Shown one piece after another: positions 26,694 through 36,028 of a stretch of DNA of 55,704 nucleotides. A program made the translations under genes and the position numbers. Origin of the DNA: Caulobacter sp. (GTDB taxonomy: Bacteria; Pseudomonadota; Alphaproteobacteria; Caulobacterales; Caulobacteraceae); contig JAQGIP010000119.1 in the NCBI GenBank assembly GCA_028291055.1, positions 1 through 55,704 of the forward strand, read 5' to 3'. The notes below the pieces were generated by a model. It searched no databases, had not been told where the DNA came from, and worked only from the letters and a program-made list of their open reading frames with translations. Position 1 is the first letter of the stretch, and each line of letters starts with the position of its first letter.

Positions 26694-27011
26694 ATGCACG
26701 ACGACGACCCCGTCAAACACCGGCGCCTCGGCCTACTGCGCGGCGGCGTGCTGCTGGGCCGCATGACCTATGTCGGCGGCGAGCAGCCCCTGCTCCACTA
26801 CAGCTTCCAGGCCACCCCCGCCTTTGAAGAGGTCGCCCCTCTCTTCGCCGCCGAACTGCAGACCTTCGAGTCCGAAGACATGGCCCATTGGGAAGCCCAA
26901 TACGACAAGATCCGCGCCCCCGGCCTGGCGCTGGAACTCCCCGACGGCAGCGAATTCACCGACGACTTCGTGGTCCATGTGGAAGGCGACAAGGCGCGTC
27001 TACGGCTCTAA
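26694..27011 (+). CDS. Small hypothetical protein (105 aa)
   Basis: ATG 26694 follows GGGAGAG. The product is acidic and soluble with no membrane segment (MHDDDPVKHRRLGLLRGGVL at the start). No family recognised. Its stop overlaps that of the convergent beta-propeller gene by three bases. Codon use fits the neighbours, and the frame is supported by the ribosome-binding site. Confidence 0.65.
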   Translation: MHDDDPVKHRRLGLLRGGVLLGRMTYVGGEQPLLHYSFQATPAFEEVAPLFAAELQTFESEDMAHWEAQYDKIRAPGLALELPDGSEFTDDFVVHVEGDKARLRL

Positions 27012-28999
27012 CGCGACGTCACGGCCGGTCGCGGCGCAAAGCTGCCGCGCCGCAGTTCGGTGATGCGGCCACCGTCCAACCGACCCTCGATGAGCTCATA
27101 GCCCATCAGCGCGAAGATCCGCCCGCCCACGAAGATCGGCCTCGCATTGCCGTACCAGTCGACGCAGGAGGCTACGCACCCGTCGTCCACGGCGCTGCTG
27201 TCGTCGGCCGCCAGCTCGCCCAGCCCTGAGAACCGCCGGTCGTGGCGGCCCAGGAAGACCATGGCGGCGGAGCTTTGGAACAGGCTGGCATGCAGCCCGC
27301 GCGACGGCCGCCCCACCGGCAGGCCCATGATGCCGTCCAGGCCGTCGGGCGAATCCGCATCCGGCCGGAAGAAGAAGGCGTGGCTGCGATCCTCGCCCTG
27401 GGACGCCAGGGCCAGGCTGTAGTGGTCGCCGAGCCGGGGCGCGCGCAGCCCGGCCAGATCGATGGCCGTGAAGGTCAGGGCGTCCCCGTCCCCACCCACC
27501 ACCAGGGCGTCGCCACCCAGCAGCTCGATGCGGTCGATCGGATGGCCCGGGCTCAGCTGCGTCACCGCCCCGCCGTGGAGTGGCGCGGCCGTGAGCCTGT
27601 CGCCGCCCCGCCCGGTCCCGCGCCAGCTCTGGCCCGAGCCATAGAGGACATAGTCGCCGGCGAAGCGGTTGTGGAAGTTGTAGCTCTCGCCGCCCGGCGA
27701 CGGCAGCGGCCGGTAGTCCGTCCTTGATGCATCGCGCGACCCGTCGCCGAACGCCGCTAGCGGCAGGCGCAGCAGCGCCACCGCGCCTTCGCTGAACTCC
27801 GGGCGCCACATGGCGTCGCCGCCGCCCTCGGAGCGCACCAGCACATTCAGCATGTGATCCTGCGGGTCTTCGCGGAACGAGAACTGGTCCGTGGGCATGC
27901 CGCGTACGCCCACCGCGCCGGGCCGGCCGCCGTCCAGCGGCAGGCGGTAGAGCAGGCTCGACGCCGGCCGCCCGCGCCCGTCGCCGCCGGCCCGCGCGCC
28001 CTCGGCCCAGACATAGACCGCCCCGCCCGACACATAGAAACTGCGCGACGACGAGCCCAGCACGCTGGTCGCGCGGCAATCCAGCACCGGCGCGGTCAGG
28101 TCACAGTTGGTCACCGTATGCAGGGTCGAAATCTGCGCGTCGTCGCTCATCCCGCGCGGCACATAGACCTGTCGCGACGAGCCGATGCGGCGAAAGCCCT
28201 GATGGCCCTTCTGCCCCGACCATTTGCGCAACGACGGCAGGCCCTTGAGCGGATCGCCCTCCCACGGCACATCCAGCGGCGAGTAGAAGACCAGCCGATC
28301 GCCCACCAGCCGCGAGGCATAGTTGCGCGAGGAATAGTAGTCGCCGGACGACAGCTGATAGGCGTCCTCGAAGGTCAGATGTCCGGCGCCGTCCAGCCGG
28401 AAGCGGTTGATCTGGGTCCCCTCGCGCGAATAGCTGTAGCCGATCACCACCACATGATCGCCGGCCACCAGCATCTCGTCGTACCAGTCGCCGCTGCCGT
28501 CCACACCGGGTGGGAAGGCATTGATCACGTCCACGGGCGCCATGCCGCCGCCGCCGATATTCATCGTGAACAGCCGCCCGCGCCGCAGGATGACCAGGGT
28601 GTCGCCGCTCAGCTTGACGATATCACCCTCGTCGACCGCGCTTTCCTGGTTGTTGGTGATGCTGGCCCCCGCCGTCGCAACCGGCGCGGCGCGGGGCTGG
28701 AGCGCGGGGCTTGCATCGGCCGCCACCGCGTTGCTCGCGGGCATCGGAACCGACATGGCCGGCGGCGGCGGGGCCATGACGGCCATCGGATAGACAGGCC
28801 GCCTCGCCCTGTGCCGGGCGACGAAGGCCTTTAGCTCAGCATCCGACTGGAAGGCGATCAGCCCACCCGGCGCCGCGGCGGCCGCATGCGCCCTGTCCTT
28901 CGCCGGCGCCGCCAGCAGGGGCGCGGCGCACACGGCGCCCAGACCCACCAGCGCCGCCGCGCCGTACAGCCACATCCGTCCGCGCCGGGCTTGCGTCAT
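27008..28999 (-). CDS. Secreted beta-propeller domain protein
   Basis: 663 residues from ATG 28999, preceded by a strong GGGAGGAAG site. A Sec-type signal peptide is visible (RRGRMWLYGAAALVGLGAVC, then APLLAAPA). After a proline/alanine-rich linker, ITNNQESAVDEGDIVKLSGDTLVILRRGRL matches the start of the secreted proteins with a C-terminal beta-propeller distantly related to WD40 (Beta_propel family, PF09826 as I recall it). No enzyme motif; probably a periplasmic or surface binding scaffold. It separates deoA from deoB but does not belong to the pathway in any obvious way. Confidence 0.8.
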   Translation of the reverse strand: MTQARRGRMWLYGAAALVGLGAVCAAPLLAAPAKDRAHAAAAAPGGLIAFQSDAELKAFVARHRARRPVYPMAVMAPPPPAMSVPMPASNAVAADASPALQPRAAPVATAGASITNNQESAVDEGDIVKLSGDTLVILRRGRLFTMNIGGGGMAPVDVINAFPPGVDGSGDWYDEMLVAGDHVVVIGYSYSREGTQINRFRLDGAGHLTFEDAYQLSSGDYYSSRNYASRLVGDRLVFYSPLDVPWEGDPLKGLPSLRKWSGQKGHQGFRRIGSSRQVYVPRGMSDDAQISTLHTVTNCDLTAPVLDCRATSVLGSSSRSFYVSGGAVYVWAEGARAGGDGRGRPASSLLYRLPLDGGRPGAVGVRGMPTDQFSFREDPQDHMLNVLVRSEGGGDAMWRPEFSEGAVALLRLPLAAFGDGSRDASRTDYRPLPSPGGESYNFHNRFAGDYVLYGSGQSWRGTGRGGDRLTAAPLHGGAVTQLSPGHPIDRIELLGGDALVVGGDGDALTFTAIDLAGLRAPRLGDHYSLALASQGEDRSHAFFFRPDADSPDGLDGIMGLPVGRPSRGLHASLFQSSAAMVFLGRHDRRFSGLGELAADDSSAVDDGCVASCVDWYGNARPIFVGGRIFALMGYELIEGRLDGGRITELRRGSFAPRPAVTSR

Positions 29000-29073
29000 C
29001 GCGCTTCCTCCCGCCGGTTCAGCCCGGCTTGAAGGCCACGATCCGCCCATGAATTACATTTGTCAACTCGACG

Positions 29074-30390
29074 CTATTCGATGATCCCCATCACCACCGG
29101 GCTCGCCGCCACCGCCTCGTCGCTCAGCCGATAGGCCGCCTTCAGGTCATGCTCGGCCCGGTCCGCATCCGCCTCGCTGGCCGCATGCACCACCGCCAGC
29201 GGAACCCCATCACCCACCGCCGATCCGATCGGCAGGAAGCCCTCGAAGCCCACGCGCGGATCGATGGCGTCATCCACGGTCACCCGGCCGCCGCCCAGGG
29301 CGATGATCGCATTGCCCACCGCGCGCCCGTCCACCTCGGCGATAAACCCCGCCCGCTCGGGATGGATGGCGCGGATCACCGGCGCCACGTCCGGGTGGGT
29401 CTTCCAGCGTTCGATCACATCCGCCGGCCCGCCCAAGGCATGCACCATGCGGCCGAACACCTCCGCCGCGCGCCCGGAGGTCAGCGCCAGCTCGCACCGC
29501 GCGCGGGCCTCGGCGCGATTGCCCTCCAGCCCGACCACCACCAGCATCTCCGCCGCCAGCTGCATCACCACGTCGTCGAGCCGCGCCTCGCGATCCTCGT
29601 TCCTCAGGTAGCGCACCGCCTCGGCCACCTCGAGCGCATTGCCGGCCGTGTCGCCCAGCGGCTGGGCCATGTCGGTGATCACCGCGTGGATCTTCAGCCC
29701 GCAATGGGCGCCCGTGCCGATCAGGCTGCGCGCCAGCGCCTCCGCCTCCGCGCGGTCGCGCATGAAGGTCCCCGACCCGGCCTTCACATCCATCACCAGG
29801 CCCTGCAGCCCCGCCGCCAGCTTCTTGCTGAGGATCGAGCCGTTGATCAGCGGCGTGGAGTCGATCGTCGCCGTGATCGAGCGGATCGCATACATCCGCC
29901 CATCCGCCGGCGCGAGCTGGCCCGTCTGGCCGATGATGGCGCAACCCACCTCGCGCACCACCGCCTTGAACCGCTCCAGGTCCGGCGTCACCGAATACCC
30001 CGGGATCGACGCCATCTTGTCCAGCGTGCCCCCCGTATGCCCCAGCCCCCGCCCCGAGATCATCGGCACATAAGCCCCGCAAGCGGCCACGATGGGCGCC
30101 AGCATCAGCGAGACCGTATCGCCGATCCCCCCGGTCGCATGCTTGTCCACCACCGGCCCGTCCAGCCCCTGGTCGGCCCAGTCGATCACCACGCCCGAAT
30201 TGGCCATGGCCCGGGTGAAGGCCCCGGTCTCCTCGAAACTCATCCCCTTGAACCAGATGGCCATCGCCATGGCGGCGGCCTGTTCGCCCGGCAGGCTGCC
30301 GTCCGCCAAGCCGGAGACAAACGCCGCGATCTCGTCCGCGCTCAATGCGCCGCCGTCACGCTTCCGGTGGATGACGTCCTGGAACAGCAT
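29074..30390 (-). CDS. deoA: Thymidine phosphorylase DeoA
   Basis: 438 residues from ATG 30390 (GCGGAG upstream; a GTG three codons earlier is in frame). Phosphorolyses thymidine to thymine and deoxyribose-1-phosphate. Seen: DKHATGGIGDTVSLMLAPIV, the family signature SGRGLGHTGGTLDKMASIPG, YAIRSITATIDSTPLI, and MDVKAGSGTFM. First of the deo genes on this strand. Its thymine product is a substrate type for the Rut route encoded about 10 kb away. Confidence 0.96.
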   Translation of the reverse strand: MLFQDVIHRKRDGGALSADEIAAFVSGLADGSLPGEQAAAMAMAIWFKGMSFEETGAFTRAMANSGVVIDWADQGLDGPVVDKHATGGIGDTVSLMLAPIVAACGAYVPMISGRGLGHTGGTLDKMASIPGYSVTPDLERFKAVVREVGCAIIGQTGQLAPADGRMYAIRSITATIDSTPLINGSILSKKLAAGLQGLVMDVKAGSGTFMRDRAEAEALARSLIGTGAHCGLKIHAVITDMAQPLGDTAGNALEVAEAVRYLRNEDREARLDDVVMQLAAEMLVVVGLEGNRAEARARCELALTSGRAAEVFGRMVHALGGPADVIERWKTHPDVAPVIRAIHPERAGFIAEVDGRAVGNAIIALGGGRVTVDDAIDPRVGFEGFLPIGSAVGDGVPLAVVHAASEADADRAEHDLKAAYRLSDEAVAASPVVMGIIE

Positions 30391-30451
30391 GCAAAACACT
30401 CCGCGGCGGGCCGACGGTTATAGCCCCTCCGAGCGGCGCCGAAATACCCGT

Positions 30452-30664
30452 CCTCCCCAGGCGAGCCTGCAGCGAGCCGGCGGGGGAGGTGGCTGGAACG
30501 GCCGGAGGGGCTTACCGACTCTCCGATTAGCCGCGTTCTGGCGCGACCGCCCGACGACGGCACGAACCCTCGGCGCCAGAACACGCCCACCCTTTGACTC
30601 GGTAAGCCCCACCCCGGCTTCGCCGGACCTCCCCCACCGGGTCGCTTGGGCGACCCTGGGGAGG
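30452..30664. repeat. MITE-like palindromic element, CCTCCCCAGG family, copy 1
   Basis: 213 bp bounded by CCTCCCCAGG and its reverse complement CCTGGGGAGG. Internally GGGGCTTACCGACTC and the mirrored GAGTCGGTAAGCCCC face each other around CGTTCTGGCG and CGCCAGAAC. The copy at 45416-45625 matches it in reverse orientation along nearly its full length. No coding frame. It fills most of the 389-bp gap between deoA and the Baeyer-Villiger monooxygenase gene. Confidence 0.85.
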
Positions 30665-30779
30665 ATGCCTTTGCGTCATGCCCCCACGACACCTGATCAC
30701 CTATCACTTGTGACCCTTGAAGCGCCTGAAACCCCGGTCCAAACTCTCCCCAAACCAACGATAAAACAGGGTGGAAGTC

Positions 30780-32708
30780 ATGGCTCACAATGAGGCCGAT
30801 CTCGACCGGGCATTGGCCGACGCCCACATCCCCACCCTGATGATGGCCTTGGTCCACATGACCGGCGACGCCTCCCACCTCACTCCCGAGCTGCGCCCGG
30901 TCTACGACTTCTTCGGCGACGGCCAGGGCGGCCTCTCGCCCGAGGCCCAGGACGACATCCGCGCCAAAGCCAAGGCCGCCTTCCAGGCGTTGGAAGGGGG
31001 AAAGCCCCTGCCCCCCGTCCCCTCCCGCGACACCATCCGCAAGATGATGGACTTCATCGCCGGCGTGGACATCCCCGAGCGCTACGTCCCCTTCCTGATG
31101 GAGGAGCTGGCCCTGGCCGGCGTCGACGCCAAGCTGCCCGTCTGGGAGGGCCCGAAGGCCAAGGCCAACGCCAAGCGCCTGAAGGTGCTGATCATCGGCG
31201 CGGGCATGAGCGGCATCCTCACCGCCATCCGCCTGCAACAGGCGGGCGTGGCCTTCACCATCATCGAGAAGAACGCCGACGTGGGCGGCACCTGGCTGGA
31301 GAACACCTATCCCGGCTGCCGGGTCGACAACCCCAACCACCTCTATTCCTTCAGCTTCGAGCCCAACCACGACTGGCCCTACTACTTCTCCACCCAGCCC
31401 GTGCTGCTCGCCTACTTCCAGCGCACGGCCGAAAAACACGGCCTGAAGAAGCACATCCGCTTCGACACCCAGGTCCAGGAAGCCCGCTTCGACGAGGCCA
31501 AGAACCTGTGGCGCGTCACCGTGCGCAACCCCGACGGCTCCACCGAAACCCTGGAGGCCGACGCCGTCGTCTCTGCCGTGGGCCAGCTGAACCAGCCCAA
31601 CATCCCCGACATCCCCGGCGCCGACAGCTTCTCCGGCCAGGCCTTCCACACCGCCCGCTGGCCCGACGGCCTCGATGTCACCGGCAAGCGCATCGCCTGC
31701 ATCGGCACCGGCGCCTCGGCCTTCCAGTTCGTGCCCGAGGTGGCCAAGGCCGCCGCCCATGTGGACGTCTATCAGCGCACCCCCCCGTGGCTCGGCCCCA
31801 CCCCCAACTACCACGACCCCGTGCCCACCGGCATGCAGTGGGCGCTGGAGCACATCCCCTTCTATGAGAAGTGGTACCGCTTCTACCTGTTCTGGACGAT
31901 GACCGACGGCGTGCTCGACGGCGTGCGCGTGGAGCCCGGCTACAACGGCCCGCAGAATGCCGTGGGCGAGGTCAACGCCGCCTTGCGCGAAATGCTGGTG
32001 ATGAAGATCGCCGAGCAACTGCCCGACGACCCTGGCCTGCTGGAAAACGTCGTCCCGCAATACCCCTTCGGCGGCAAGCGCTCGGTGCGCGACAACGGCG
32101 TGTGGATCGACGCCCTGAAGCGCGACAACGTCGATCTCATCACCGCTGGGATCGACAAGATCACCCCGGCCGGCGTGGTCACCGCCGACGGCGCCGAGCA
32201 CCCCGCCGACATCCTCATCTACGGCACCGGCTTCAAGGCCAGCCAGTTCCTCTCCACCTACAAGATCATCGGCCGTAACGGCGAAAGCCTGCACGACCAC
32301 TGGGCCGGCGACGCGCGCGCCTACCTCGGCATGACCGTGCCGGGCTTCCCCAACTTCTTCATGATCTACGGCCCCAACACCAACATCGTGGTCAACGGCT
32401 CGATCATCTTCTTCAGCGAATGCTCGGTCCGCTACATCGTCGGCGCCCTGGAGCTATTGGCCGACCAGAACCTCGCCACCCTGGAGGTCAAACCCACCGT
32501 CCACGACGACTTCAACACCCGCGTCGACGCCGCCAACCTCCAGATGGCCTGGGGCGCCCCCCAGTCCCACAGCTGGTACAAGAACGCACTCGGCCGCGTC
32601 AGCCAGAACTGGCCGTTTTTGCTGGTGGATTATTGGGAGGCGACGTTGAAACCGAACCCGGCGGACTTCGTGCTGACGCCGAGGCGGGAGACGGTGGAGG
32701 CAGCTTAG
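30780..32708 (+). CDS. Baeyer-Villiger flavin monooxygenase, HAPMO-like
   Basis: 642 residues from ATG 30780 (GTG 30771 is also in frame). Inserts oxygen next to a ketone using FAD and NADPH. Two Rossmann motifs: IIGAGMSGI at about 138 and IGTGASAF at about 306. The Baeyer-Villiger fingerprint FSGQAFHTARWPDG is at about 284. The extra N-terminal domain of about 130 residues and the total length are like 4-hydroxyacetophenone monooxygenase rather than cyclohexanone monooxygenase. No esterase or dehydrogenase partner is adjacent. Substrate unknown. Confidence 0.9.
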   Translation: MAHNEADLDRALADAHIPTLMMALVHMTGDASHLTPELRPVYDFFGDGQGGLSPEAQDDIRAKAKAAFQALEGGKPLPPVPSRDTIRKMMDFIAGVDIPERYVPFLMEELALAGVDAKLPVWEGPKAKANAKRLKVLIIGAGMSGILTAIRLQQAGVAFTIIEKNADVGGTWLENTYPGCRVDNPNHLYSFSFEPNHDWPYYFSTQPVLLAYFQRTAEKHGLKKHIRFDTQVQEARFDEAKNLWRVTVRNPDGSTETLEADAVVSAVGQLNQPNIPDIPGADSFSGQAFHTARWPDGLDVTGKRIACIGTGASAFQFVPEVAKAAAHVDVYQRTPPWLGPTPNYHDPVPTGMQWALEHIPFYEKWYRFYLFWTMTDGVLDGVRVEPGYNGPQNAVGEVNAALREMLVMKIAEQLPDDPGLLENVVPQYPFGGKRSVRDNGVWIDALKRDNVDLITAGIDKITPAGVVTADGAEHPADILIYGTGFKASQFLSTYKIIGRNGESLHDHWAGDARAYLGMTVPGFPNFFMIYGPNTNIVVNGSIIFFSECSVRYIVGALELLADQNLATLEVKPTVHDDFNTRVDAANLQMAWGAPQSHSWYKNALGRVSQNWPFLLVDYWEATLKPNPADFVLTPRRETVEAA

Positions 32709-32809
32709 GGGGCAGTGGCAAGACCGCCCCTAAGGAAGATTGTCGTGCGGTCGGCTGCGCTGCGCTAGTGTCCCAAAGTTGAGTTGCATCTCCTCGCTGG
32801 GCATCCCTT

Positions 32810-33898
32810 TTGACTAGACCTGAAATCGGCGACTTCGCTACGCGGTTTGCGCAAGCACAAAGCCCTCTCGCCATGCGGGAGATTGCTATCGAAATTTCCA
32901 AGCCCGGCGTGACCGCGAATGTTTCCGCGCAACCGCAATTTCAGCATGGATTAGACCGCCTGCTGGAGTGGGTATCCGGCCTTCTCCGACGCGAGCTAAT
33001 TGACGCGCAAATCTTGGCGGACTCGCTTCCGATGGACGCGTGGGCAAGAGGCCTCGCGGTGAGTGAAGCGCTAGCGATGCTGAAGCGTTTGAGAGACGTC
33101 GTCTCGGACGATCAGAGACGCACTGCATCGTTCATAGAAGGCCACGTACTTGAAGCTGCAGCAGCGGCCGCCGCAATAGGCGAACACCTAACTAACCGGC
33201 GCCCGGTCGCCCTCGTGATGGACGTCGGAGCGGGGACCACTGACGTTGGGCTGTACAGATTCGCCTTACCTGGAGACGGACCGTTTAAGATTTTTCCATT
33301 TGCACATGGGCGCGGTGCTTCGACGTATGCCGGCAACACGTTGGACCGCATGCTCATCAGCTTCATCAAGAATGAAGCGGGGGTCGATGACTCTAGTGCC
33401 GATGGCAAACGGCTGACCTCGGCCCTTCTTCGGGACATTAGAGACCATAAGGCTACGCTGTTTGCTGGGGGCTTCGTAGATATTGAGGAACTAGATGGTC
33501 GCCGCTTCAGCCGAGAGCAATTCTTGCTTTCGGACCAAGCGTCCAGTTTTAAACGTGGGCTAAAGGATAAGATCACCGGCTTTATCGACCAAGTTGGCCT
33601 CGACAAAATGAAGAACCCGGATGGATTGCATGGTGTGATTACTGGGGGCGGCGCAAATGTTTCGATCTTCCGTGAACTGTTTTCGGAACCCTTCAAACTT
33701 CATGATGGCGATGCCCACTTCGCGTCGCTCGACGTTCAACCAACTTGGCTTGTGAACCATCAGCCCGATATTAGGCCCGTGTTCCCCCAGTTGGCCGTTT
33801 CCGTGGGAGCCTGCTCGCCCGATTTGCCTGATGAGAAAAATCCTATAACCGACGCATCTACCGCTCCTGTCAGAGTGCCGGAGACTACATACCGCTAG
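32810..33898 (+). CDS. N-terminally shortened Hsp70/actin-fold ATPase-like protein
   Basis: 362 residues if TTG 32810 is the start; the frame opens at 32783 after a TGA and no good ribosome-binding site is seen. LVMDVGAGTTDVGLYRF corresponds to the phosphate-2 loop of Hsp70-fold ATPases, preceded by a VLEAAAAAAAIG stretch like the usual EPTAAAL. GVITGGGANVSIFRELF resembles the adenosine loop. The first phosphate loop, which should lie roughly 150-200 residues before phosphate-2, is absent. Base use is clearly more A+T-rich than the neighbours, suggesting transfer. Probably a decayed or truncated acquired gene. A repurposed shorter protein is possible. Confidence 0.6.
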   Translation: MTRPEIGDFATRFAQAQSPLAMREIAIEISKPGVTANVSAQPQFQHGLDRLLEWVSGLLRRELIDAQILADSLPMDAWARGLAVSEALAMLKRLRDVVSDDQRRTASFIEGHVLEAAAAAAAIGEHLTNRRPVALVMDVGAGTTDVGLYRFALPGDGPFKIFPFAHGRGASTYAGNTLDRMLISFIKNEAGVDDSSADGKRLTSALLRDIRDHKATLFAGGFVDIEELDGRRFSREQFLLSDQASSFKRGLKDKITGFIDQVGLDKMKNPDGLHGVITGGGANVSIFRELFSEPFKLHDGDAHFASLDVQPTWLVNHQPDIRPVFPQLAVSVGACSPDLPDEKNPITDASTAPVRVPETTYR

Positions 33899-33914
33899 GC
33901 CGCGCCCAAGCCCC

Positions 33915-35393
33915 TCACCCCGCCCGCGCCACCTCGTCCGTCAGCACGTCCATCAGCGTCGGAGCCCCAACCTCCACGTTCGACAGCACCACCACCACAT
34001 AGTCGCGGTCCAGGAACAGGCTGAGCCGGCTGCTGACCCCCACATAGAAGCCCGTGTGGCCCACCACCTTGCCCGCCGGGGTCTGGCGGGTTTCGAAGCC
34101 GGCCCCGTAGTTGTTGGGCGGGTTGTCGGTCCACAGCACCTTCAGCGACGCGGGCGACACCAGCCGCCCGGCCTGCAGCGCGCGGGCGAAGCGGAACATG
34201 TCGCCCACCGTGGAATAGCCGCCCCCGGCCGGGCCGCCGCGATAGAGGTTGGTGAACAGCGCCTCGCGCCAGCCGTAGGGGCTGGCCGGATCGGGCGTAT
34301 AGCCGATGGCCACGTCGGGCACGGGCTCGTCCACCGCATAGCAGTCGGTGGCAATCATCCCCGCCGGCCCATAGATGTGGCGGCGGATGTAGTCGAGATA
34401 GGGCTCGCCCGACGCCTTTTCGATGACGATGCCCAGCAGCAGCATGCCGGTATTGGAATACTGGAAGCCCGTCCCCGGCGCGAAGGCCAGCGTCTCGGTC
34501 CGCACCAGCGGCTTGAAGTCGTCGAGCTGGCGATAGGCGTTGCGCGGGGCGCGATCCATCTCGCGGTTCAGGAAGGAGCCCAGCCCGCTGGTGTGGTTCA
34601 TCAGCTGGCCCAGCGTGATGCGGCTGGCGACCGCCGTGGGCAGCCAGGTCTCGTCCACATAGCGGCTTAAGGGGTCGCTCAGCGAGACCTTGCCCGCCTC
34701 CACCAGCTGCATCACCGCCACCGCGGTGAACATCTTGTTGATCGAGCCGAGGTTGAACTTGGTCTCCAGACCGTTCTTCACATGAAACCGCCGGCTGGCC
34801 TCGCCGCAGGCCGTCTGCATCACCACCCGATCCCCGCGCGCCACCAGCACCGCGCCCGAAAACACCCCGGCCTTGCAGCCCCGCGCCACCACCGCCCGCG
34901 TGCGCGCCCCCACCTCCCCCGGCCCCCGCAACGGCCCGCCCGCTTCAGCCCAGGCCGGCGCCGGCCCCGGATCGAGCAAGGTGATCTTGCGCTCCGGCGT
35001 ATCCTCCAGCGTCAGCTCCACCCCGTGCAGCCCGCCATAGATGTGGTCGCGCACCGCCACCTCGACGATGTTGGGCGCACCCGCCTTCATCCGCGCCCCG
35101 ACCAGCGTGAAGCCGCCCGTCACCCGCTTCTGGTTGCTGAAGAACCCCAGGAAGGGCCCGGCCGGAACCGCCGCATTGGCCGAGGCGGCGCTGTCACGCT
35201 CGCGGAACGCCGCCACAGCCGCCGCATCCCCACCGTTCACCGTGGCGATATAGCCTTTTACCCGGTCCATGACGGCGGCCGGCAACGGCGCGGCGGGCGC
35301 CTCGGCAGAGGCCGGCGCCGCCAAGCTCCACCCCACCGCCGGCGCGGCAACGCCCAACACCGCCGCCAGCATCCCGCTCAAAACCCGGCGCAT
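33915..35393 (-). CDS. Serine hydrolase, beta-lactamase/penicillin-binding-protein fold
   Basis: 492 residues from ATG 35393, with a signal peptide (MRRVLSGMLAAVLGVAAPAV). A region of about 140 residues of unclear fold precedes the catalytic domain. Class C-type motifs are present: SINK (SxxK) in LGSINKMFTAVAVMQLVEAG, YSN in FQYSNTGMLLLG, and HTG in VGHTGFYVGV. Family members act on peptides, esters or beta-lactams in the periplasm. Drug resistance should not be assumed from the fold. Confidence 0.88.
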   Translation of the reverse strand: MRRVLSGMLAAVLGVAAPAVGWSLAAPASAEAPAAPLPAAVMDRVKGYIATVNGGDAAAVAAFRERDSAASANAAVPAGPFLGFFSNQKRVTGGFTLVGARMKAGAPNIVEVAVRDHIYGGLHGVELTLEDTPERKITLLDPGPAPAWAEAGGPLRGPGEVGARTRAVVARGCKAGVFSGAVLVARGDRVVMQTACGEASRRFHVKNGLETKFNLGSINKMFTAVAVMQLVEAGKVSLSDPLSRYVDETWLPTAVASRITLGQLMNHTSGLGSFLNREMDRAPRNAYRQLDDFKPLVRTETLAFAPGTGFQYSNTGMLLLGIVIEKASGEPYLDYIRRHIYGPAGMIATDCYAVDEPVPDVAIGYTPDPASPYGWREALFTNLYRGGPAGGGYSTVGDMFRFARALQAGRLVSPASLKVLWTDNPPNNYGAGFETRQTPAGKVVGHTGFYVGVSSRLSLFLDRDYVVVVLSNVEVGAPTLMDVLTDEVARAG

Positions 35394-35488
35394 CGCTCCA
35401 CCCCCCGGCTGCATCCGCCGACAAGATGTTACCCATGTAAAACGAAAGGCAAGGCCCATTCTGAGCGGCCCACCGTCCTTCCCCCCCT

Positions 35489-35627
35489 CCGCTCATCCCG
35501 ACGAAAGTCGGGACCCATAGGGCGTATCAGGCCTGCCCCTCCAGCCAGAGGCGAGCCCGGACTTCTCACAGCGCCTCGCCCCTTCCGGCCGCTCACCATG
35601 GATCCCGACTTTCGTCGGGATGAGCGG
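35489..35627. repeat. Inverted pair of tetraloop hairpins, CCGCTC family, copy 2
   Basis: Perfect or near-perfect 30-bp arms (35489-35518 and 35598-35627) around a 79-bp loop. Each arm forms CCCGAC-GAAA-GTCGGG or its mirror. Outer bases CCGCTC/GAGCGG are shared with the copies at 25273 and 54454, while the inner stem sequence differs. It occupies much of the 328-bp gap between the serine hydrolase and the next gene; nothing else was seen in the gap. Confidence 0.85.
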
Positions 35628-35721
35628 AGAGATAGGGGAACCGGCCGCCCCCACCCCCGCCATCATCCCGCCCACCTCCAGGCGCTTCTCCCGCCAAACC
35701 CGACCGCCCAAGCCGAGCCCC

Positions 35722-36006
35722 ATGGACCGCCACCCCAACATCCTCAACGCCTCGTCCACCCTGCTGGGCATCTGCTTCGTCATCGTCACCGGCCTGCGCA
35801 TCAGCCGCCTGAGCGCCCACACCATCGGCGACGAGGTGGCCTGGGGCGCGGCGCTGATGTTCCTGGCCGCCATCGGCATGTCCTACCTGACCATCCGCCG
35901 GGGCCAGGACGGCCATTGGCACGACCGCTGGGCCGACAAGGCCTTCCTGGCGGGCGTGGCCTTGCTGACCATCGCCACCCTGATCACCGGCCTGGAGCTG
36001 CGCTGA
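35722..36006 (+). CDS. Small inner-membrane protein (94 aa)
   Basis: From ATG 35722 the product has three predicted membrane segments: STLLGICFVIVTGL, VAWGAALMFLAAIGMSYL, and AFLAGVALLTIATLITGL. A charged loop (TIRRGQDGHWHDRWADK) lies between the second and third. The frame is open upstream, but that part looks like antisense sequence over the repeat. No family recognised; 22 bp separate it from the acetyltransferase gene. Confidence 0.65.
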   Translation: MDRHPNILNASSTLLGICFVIVTGLRISRLSAHTIGDEVAWGAALMFLAAIGMSYLTIRRGQDGHWHDRWADKAFLAGVALLTIATLITGLELR

Positions 36007-36028
36007 AGGCCCGGCTATCACTCCGTCC

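Noticed and set aside
30342..32300. A 652-codon minus-strand open frame over the monooxygenase gene
   Set aside because: It is antisense to an intact Baeyer-Villiger monooxygenase and passes through a non-coding repeat.
33915..35393. Antibiotic-resistance beta-lactamase
   Set aside because: The fold and motifs are those of a broad serine hydrolase/penicillin-binding family, with a long non-catalytic N-terminal region; resistance cannot be claimed.
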